DNA of 64,000 nt from the NCBI GenBank assembly GCA_963170055.1, contig CAUJGJ010000087.1:218501-282500 (forward strand). The letters are read 5' to 3'. The translations under genes were made by a program, and so were the position numbers. Shown piece after piece: positions 57,576 through 64,000 of the stretch (its first letter is position 1; every line of letters starts with the position of its first letter). Origin of the DNA: Halisarca cf. caerulea (Eukaryota > Porifera > Demospongiae > Chondrillida > Halisarcidae). A model generated the notes under the pieces. That model had not been told where the DNA came from, ran no database searches, and saw only the letters and a program-made list of their open reading frames with translations.

Positions 57576-59204
57576 GCTTACATCTGTGGCTGTGAGTATA
57601 TAGAAATATACATGCATACATACATATATATATATACATATTTCTATCCCAGTTTGTGGAAGGTCAAAGGAAAAACAGGGCATCTATGGTAGTTACCACC
57701 CGGGTAATAACTACCAGGTGTTAATAGAGTCAATTTGGTGTGAATGAAATCAATTATTGCCAATCAAGTCTACTAATTGAAAATCAATTGGCATGGGATA
57801 GAAGTTAATTATATATCCTGGTTCACTCGCATGATATCCAGGTCATTAATTGCCTGCGACCTCAGTTTCGCCTAGGTCTTCGGCAATAACCTGGATGTCA
57901 TGCTCGTACTGGGATATAGCTATAACATATATATATATAATATGTGTGTGTATGCAGGTTGTTATCTGAGATCTGAAATTTAGCTGACATATATTTGTCT
58001 TCATTAGTTTTGGATTGGAGATGCTAGTTAAATATGTTTCCGATTCCCGGAAATCCGATTTAATTAACCATGCAGTACATTTTCCATTTCCTACCTCTGA
58101 ACGGAGTGAGGCCCCATCATTATTGAGGGTACACATCTTGAATTGAGTGTGCTGATCATGCAAAGTTTGAAGACTGAATGGTGAATATGGGGTTGATAAG
58201 TTTATTAATACTGTTAAGTCCAAGCTTGACAAACTCGGATTGAATCCATTAATCTTGTCCAGGACTTCAAGCCCCATGAGTCTAATATGGCAATGAGCCT
58301 AATATGATGGACATTTTAAATGCATGTTACATGATCAGAGATGTGGCTTCAGGTGAAGATATGTGATAATAGTATTGTAAGGTAAGGTATAGGCAGTGAT
58401 GAATAATACTGTGTATAGATGCCACACTTAGAAAGGAGAGCTACATATCAGAGTTAGTATGTGAGACTCTTTGTGCAAATTAGTAGTATACTTCATTAGT
58501 ATATTGATTTGCAAAGCTATGTCATAGACTTATATTTCTGCACCTTAATTGGTTAATTTGAAGAAGAGAACAAGTGACGCTACACATTAATAGTCATGTT
58601 AAATATATGTAATGCGATATTTTTTGATTGGAGTAGATACAAGGATCTGTTTGCTTCCGTTAATATGCAAGACATGGTTTCTAGCATACCTAGATATTTG
58701 TATTTGGTGCATGATGCCACATTTTCCAAATTTTCATTATATATATGAATAAACCATTGAATATCCACACATTTATGATTTTAACCAATCACTAAAATTT
58801 AGTTTAAGATGAATTGACCTGTGATTTGTTATCTGTACAGTACAGGCAAAGAGAATTGATCAGGATCTACAAATACTCTGAGTTTTCAGAGAAAAGAACT
58901 ATATAAATCATCAGCAAACAAAAGGCAGGATGAGGGGATAATAATATTACTTTGGTTTGTGTTTGTACTGCAGAATGTAAAGTGGTAGAAAGATCATTTA
59001 TAAAGGAGACAAAGCAATGAGCTTAGGTCGCATCCTTTATGACTCTAGCAATTGAAAAGAACCCGTTTTGATTTTGAGAACTTACACAAGCAGTCAACTT
59101 ATAATTAATAGAGTAATATACTGTGTATGTGTATGTATGTACATGTATATAATTATGATGTTATATGGATGTAGACAAATGAGAATGTATAGCATTATAT
59201 ATCC
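57576..59204. other. No gene seen
   Basis: Non-coding-looking sequence; the longest frame (57846-58277, minus) has no recognisable domain or composition suggesting a gene. Confidence 0.45.
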
Positions 59205-59335
59205 CTTGGCACAAATCGTAACTGAACTGGTTTAGGGAACTGAATATGTTGAATGAGGCATCTGAAGAATACACACCATTTTTGGAATTGGTTACATACC
59301 AAACTCTCCCTATCAGGAAAGCATTGACACTGTGG
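59205..59335 (+). repeat. Dispersed repeat family R1, copy 4
   Basis: Contains gcacaaatcgtaactgaact, gaatacacaccat and aaagcattgacactgtg. It lies just upstream of the lectin gene. Confidence 0.75.
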
Positions 59336-59581
59336 GTTAGTATTTATACATACATAATATATATATATATATATTATATAGATAGATAGTTACATATAGA
59401 TATAGATATAGATGTATATACATATGTATAGATATATCCATATATATAATTATAATGTTATATTCATAATATGTAGATGGATGTGAATATAAAAGTAGAG
59501 TTATATAACCCTTGGCACATAATTATCATAACTAAACTTGCAGTGACTGTTGCAACTACTAAGCCACTAGCTATCAACACA

Positions 59582-61491
59582 ATGATTTTATTGATCGCTC
59601 CTTTAGTGTTGCTTTCATTCTTTATTCCTGCCAATTGCACCGTCTACAAGGCAGCACATTTTGGAGGAGATGGTGGTAGGGAGGTTGATGACAATGATTT
59701 GGTGCAGCTGCAAAGTGGTAACTACCATTTGAGCACCATCACTCTCTGGGGATCAGACACTCGAGGACTCCAAGGTATTCAAGGAAGATACACTATTGCT
59801 AATAATGCATCACAAGGTGATCCCCAAATAACAAATGGAAACATAATTGGACATAGCTCGGGAGACGTCAAGCATATAGAGATTAACAAAGAGGATATAG
59901 TGGAAAGAGCGTACAGTTATTACGTGGCTAACACTGCAGTCTTCTCTGGTACCTATATTACCCAATTTTTTGGCTTTGATATTCGAAGAGCTAATGGATC
60001 TTTAGATCAGATAAGTACTGGACAACAAGAAGGTGCATATTTCACAATCCTTGGACCAATTGTTGGTTTCTATGGCAGAGAAGGAGGTGCAGTGGACACC
60101 GTTGGTGTCTATGTAGACCCTTCTTTGTGGCCCAATCGTCCTTCTCAATTGGTGATGCTCAGTGCTGGAGGAAAATCATTAGGCAACGGGAATGAACATT
60201 CATTTGACCACAACATAGAGCTAGGAGAGCCATTCACTGTACGAATAGTGCTTCTTGTCATTTATTACAATACTCAGGGAATAAAAGGTCTGCATGCTGT
60301 GTATGAAGACCCTTTGAACAACACAACTCCCATTATTACAGGAAGTACAGTTGGAGACAATGTGACAGTTGCTCTTAAAACGGGAGATTTCATTAAATCA
60401 CTTCAAGTTAATGATGATGACAGCAGTGGGGTAAGTACTAACTACAGCGACTGCTTTTAATTGATTTGACAATCTCCAGTTAGATTAAGATATATTATTA
60501 TTAATATGCTATATATGTACATGAACTGTGACCTATTGGTCTATTATGCACATCTGTAAATTGTTTCGAATTCGTTATTGTATATAACTGCACAGGATTG
60601 TGTGAAAGGAATGAAGCTAATTGTATTCAGAGCAAGCAATAACACAGATGAAGAATTTTCTGCAGCTGACGCAAGCAGTGATTTGCTGACTTCAAGTGGT
60701 CCCATTGTAGCTTTCCATGGTTTGATGGAAAACACTACCGTAACATGCATTGCCCGAATTGGAGGCTACAAGCTGTTTGACAACCCACAACCAACTAGTA
60801 AGTACACTTTTTCAGTGGAACCTATAATCCGGTATACTCATTTGGGAATTAAAAACAGTGCTGAATTACTATATGTTGCTGTATAATAGAGGTCAGTTTT
60901 ATGGTCGACACTGATATGGATATCAATGGACCGCCATTTTATTAGCCTACTTGACGTAATATCTTAGATTTTAGTATATGACATATTGGTAGTTCGTACT
61001 TGAAATACTGAGGGGAAATTAAAGGGAAAACATCCTTTCTTTAGAATAGCATGTAAAAGTATTTATAGAGCAGAGAAGAAGTAATAGAAGGAAATAAAAG
61101 CATGGATGTTGTACTTTATTATATATTGTATGTCTTCTATTGCCATGGTATCTTCTATTGCCATAGTAACTTAGGGATATCCATGGGTGATATTCTGTCT
61201 ATCAACACCTAGGAATGGATATCATCCCTGGGGTAACTTCCGGAGTAAATAATTAATATCTCACAAGTGTTATGAAGAAAGCCTTATGAATACAATTTGA
61301 CATACAGTTAACACAGGGGGTGGAAGACAAAATAGCTATCACCTAATTACTCTGACCTTAGCTGTAATATATAGATTACTCGACCTTAGCTTTGCTATGG
61401 TGTTGTATCTACTATGTACAGCTATTATCCGAGTAATTGGGTGATAACTTGGAAAACACTACCGCAACATGTATTGCATAACCGTACATAC

Positions 61492-61554
<63 letters not shown>

Positions 61555-62564
61555 AAACTACTGTTTAACGGGCAGGTCAAATGTATGGAAACTTTTTAAT
61601 GGAAATCACTACCCAGGAAAGGGCGGCATCCAGCCACCTCGTGCCTCCCTAACGGACCTTAATGGTTATGGAAGTCTAGGGCAACCAAACCTAGCCTAGC
61701 CTAGTTAGTCTGGAAAGTAGGTCTACACCCTCAACAGCAGACATAATGGTCAAATAAGTCTAGGGCAACCAAACCTAGCCTAGCCTAGTTAGTCTACCAT
61801 GGGGAAAAACAGCCTGAGGAAAAGTGGACTTCCGCTGGGATTGAACCGGCGACCTTCAGCTTTGTACGCTGATGCTCTACCTTCTGAGCTAGGAAGCCCA
61901 TCCAGTAGGCAAGGCCACGGATCACCCTTAAGAAGGCACCCCTCCTCATTAACTGGCTGTACAACTAAACTAAGTTGATTTGAAACTACTGTTTAACGGG
62001 CAGGTCAAATGTATGGAAACTTTTCAATGGAAATCACTACCCAGGAAAGGGCGGCATCCAGCCACCTCGTGCCTCCCTAACGGACCTTAATGGTTATGGA
62101 AGTCTAGGGCAACCAAACCTAGCCTAGCCTAGTTAGTCTACCATGGGGAAAAACAGCCTGAGGAAAAGTGGACTTCCGCTGGGATTGAACCGGCGACCTT
62201 CAGCTTTGTACGCTGATGCTCTACCTTCTGAGCTAGGAAGCCCATCCAGTAGGCAAGGCCACGGATCACCCTTAAGAAGGCACCCCTCCTCATTAACTGG
62301 CTGTACAACTAAACTAAGTTGATTTGAAACTACTGTTTAACGGGCAGGTCAAATGTATGGAAACTTTTCAATGGAAATCACTACCCAGGAAAGGGCGGCA
62401 TCCAGCCACCTCGTGCCTCCCTAACGGACCTTAATGGTTATGGAAGTCTAGGGCAACCAAACCTAGCCTAGCCCTACCTAAACCTAGCCTATATAATAGC
62501 CTAAATCAAGACTGGGTGGCATGTGACCAAATCAGAATTGGACGGTTTGGAAAATAACCTGTTA

Positions 62565-62652
<88 letters not shown>

Positions 62653-63278
62653 GTATGTTCACAATGAGCCTGGCTGTACACAATGGCATTTGAGTGTGAA
62701 TATTCATACGTGGTTCCATTTCACTTCCAAAAATTCGAACATGTGACTTACCCAAACTCCCCAACTATGCTCAATTGAATTATATTTCTGAGCAAAGTGG
62801 AATATATCAACTTCTAACTGTTTCTTGTCGCAACACCAGCCTTGTTGCTGTGAAAGGTACCAAACTGATATGTAGAGAGAATGGTGCATGGGAAGGAGAA
62901 GAGCTGGAATGCAAAGGTAGCAAAATCAATCAATATATGCTTCATTTGGTTCTGAACAACCTAATTTAATTTCTTGAAGAACCATGCATGCAGATTGTGA
63001 AGTGTATAATAATAATTTCACAGATCCATTACTGTGTAGTTATTTGTCCATGCATGCATTTTGAAAGTCTTCATCTTGAAAATTACTTTCCTTCTCATTT
63101 TTAGTACCCTGTGCACTACCTGTTGCTCCAACCAATGGACGCTTCTGTGATAAGGCCGAATTCCTGGTAGATAATGTTACCATTGAAGCTGCTTGTAATA
63201 AAGGATATACACTCACTGGTGGAGAAAACTTGACATGTGTGAATGGTGTATGGGAGGGAGTCCAACCACAATGTACAC
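59582..63278 (+). CDS. Secreted jacalin-lectin plus sushi (CCP) protein, 3' end beyond clear exons
   Basis: Exon 1 is 59582-60430, exon 2 is 60596-60797, then CCP exons about 62733-62916 and 63105-63278. The ATG at 59582 gives the signal peptide MILLIAPLVLLSFFIPANC. Exon 1 encodes a jacalin-related lectin domain (ITLWGSDTRGLQGIQ, GPIVGFYGREGGAVDTVGVY) and part of a second, finished in exon 2 (GPIVAFHG). The first CCP exon has CDLPKLPNYAQ, VSCRNTS and GAWEGEELEC; the second has CALPVAPTNGRFC, CNKGYTLTGG and GVWEGVQPQC. Donors are GTAAGT, GTAAGT, GTAGCA and GTAAGT. Exon 2 and the CCP exons end in phase 1, as usual for CCP modules. The product is probably a secreted or membrane recognition protein binding glycans. 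The acceptor of the first CCP exon is not evident, perhaps damaged by nearby (TA)n. More exons may lie past 64000. Confidence 0.75.
61826..61898 (-). tRNA. tRNA-like sequence of the repeat, copy 1
   Basis: 73 nt fold as a cloverleaf: acceptor GGCTTCC/GGAAGTC (7 pairs with one G-U), D stem GCTC/GAGC, anticodon stem TCAGC/GCTGA, and T stem with one C-A mismatch around TTCAATC. The A box (TAGCTCAGAAGG) and B box (GGTTCAATCC) are well kept. The loop GTACAAA puts ACA at the anticodon. Being part of a tandem repeat, it is probably a SINE head and not a working tRNA gene. Confidence 0.5.
62170..62242 (-). tRNA. tRNA-like sequence of the repeat, copy 2
   Basis: Identical to 61826-61898 in the next repeat unit; same reservations. 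Confidence 0.5.
62568..62646. repeat. (TA)n microsatellite
   Basis: Pure TA, about 39 units, ~90 bp before the first CCP exon. Confidence 0.95.
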
Positions 63279-63434
63279 GTAAGTGTGTAGACTATTTAAT
63301 TCCCTGTGCTTACCTAGATACAGAGGGACACTTGGACTAATAAAAAATATTCCTATTCCTATTCCATATAATATACATATTTATAGATATTATTATATGT
63401 TGAACGATAATTTGTGATGCTATTTCAAGACGGC

Positions 63435-63640
63435 CATTTTTGCATTTGGGGATTATAACCCGAGGGCATGACGACATCCCTCTTTGTCAAGCCAAAACTG
63501 AATTCGGAAGGAGATGGTTTGGATTTGCTGGGGGTAAAGAGTGGAATTTGCTCCCGGCAGATTTAAAGAGGATACGGTCTTCTGCAGGATATAATTCTGT
63601 GTATCAATTCCAATTTATTTCTAGTTGCTTGTGTGTCTAA
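63435..63640 (+). pseudogene. C-terminal fragment of a LINE-type reverse transcriptase
   Basis: The translation IPLCQAKTEFGRRWF followed by GGKEWNLLPADLKRI fits the conserved C-terminal end of LINE/CR1-like RTs (basic-aromatic segment, then WN-LP, then short helix). Only the last ~65 residues remain. It lies in an intron of the lectin gene. Confidence 0.65.
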
Positions 63641-63879
63641 CATGTACATACATCATTTGTATTTTCATGTAGTAATTATTAGTATTTTGCATGTTGTCTA
63701 CACATAATTGTTATCCATTATTGTACCATTCTTGTTGTTGCTACCATTGTCATCATTTTCTGTAATTTTCAATGTAGATCAGTATTGAGCAGGATACCTG
63801 GGTATAGACCAGCCATATTGAGATGACAGGTTTTCCTGCATAAGTTACAATATCTATCTATCTATCCTCAGCAAAACTG

Positions 63880-63941
63880 ACATATTCTTGTGACGTTTCA
63901 AGCATACGTAGGTGCACCATTACAAAAGTTGCCTTCTCTTC

Positions 63942-63945
<4 letters not shown>
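63880..63945 (+). other. Possible further exon piece of the lectin gene
   Basis: After an acceptor-like ctatcctcag at 63871-63880 the frame reads KLTYSCDVSSIRRC, reminiscent of the middle of a CCP module, but it runs into (TA)n at the window edge. Confidence 0.25.
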
Positions 63946-63979
<34 letters not shown>

Positions 63980-63990
63980 TATATATATAA
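63942..63990. repeat. (TA)n microsatellite
   Basis: TA-rich tract at the right edge. Confidence 0.9.
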
Positions 63991-64000
63991 TGTTAATAAC

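Larger units (their letters stand above)
61551..62480. repeat. Tandem array (2.5 copies) of a SINE-like unit in the lectin intron
   Basis: Unit starts (tttgaaactactgttta) are at 61551, 61979 and 62323. Unit 1 is longer because of an ~84-bp internal duplication containing cctagcctagcctagttag; unit 2 is 344 bp. Units are nearly identical, so amplification is recent. Each full unit contains a tRNA-like sequence on the minus strand. The ends are related to the foldback repeat at 31351 and 42668. Confidence 0.9.

Noticed and set aside
57846..58277. 143-codon minus-strand frame
   Set aside because: No recognisable domain, AT-rich surroundings and no splice context; not supported as a gene.

Overview
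This window looks like animal nuclear DNA, most probably from a sponge; that placement is my inference. The evidence is spliced genes with GT-AG introns, a GLUT-type sugar porter, a secreted lectin with complement-control (sushi) modules on phase-1 exons, many (TG)n/(TA)n microsatellites, pogo- and hAT-like MITEs, a Helitron, a DIRS element and several non-LTR retrotransposons with restriction-like endonuclease tails. There is no sign of operons or bacterial signals.

Layout. 0.26-5.5 kb: a decayed Helitron on the minus strand (HUH Rep, Pif1-type helicase, OTU protease ORF). 5.68-12.19 kb: a nested transposon. A short element with 29-bp perfect terminal inverted repeats was interrupted by two minus-strand non-LTR retrotransposons of one family, each with its own target-site duplication. 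13-17.3 kb: satellite-like DNA with an 86-bp perfect palindrome, a 0.56-kb MITE, a 1.7-kb minisatellite with a 60-bp period and a pogo-like MITE. 18-26.5 kb: remnants of R2-like non-LTR elements and a DIRS element. 27.6-33.7 kb and 39.6-44.5 kb: a direct segmental duplication. It flanks a two-exon sugar transporter gene (35.57-39.32 kb), and comparing the copies reveals empty sites for three insertions. 44.1-50.1 kb: a 6-kb uninterrupted ORF. 50.1-59.4 kb: microsatellites, a dispersed repeat family and a 5'-truncated non-LTR element. 59.58-63.3 kb: a multi-exon gene for a secreted jacalin-lectin/CCP protein, running toward the window end and interrupted by a tandemly triplicated SINE-like repeat with tRNA-like sequences.

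The most interesting locus is the 44.1-50.1 kb ORF (about 1991 aa). It joins an N-terminal P-loop kinase/AAA_28-like domain, a complete eukaryotic RNA-silencing RNA-dependent RNA polymerase (DLDGD catalytic motif) and an SF1 Upf1/ZNFX1/Hrr1-like helicase in one polypeptide. In yeast and nematodes an SF1 helicase and an RdRP work as separate partners in small-RNA amplification; here they are fused. The helicase has lost the catalytic glutamate of motif II (D-A-A instead of D-E-A) but keeps its other motifs. The upstream copy of the segmental duplication carries only the first ~110 codons of this gene, ending exactly at the duplication breakpoint.

The host-gene-like loci are the sugar transporter, the RdRP fusion and the lectin. 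Nearly everything else is transposon or tandem repeat.
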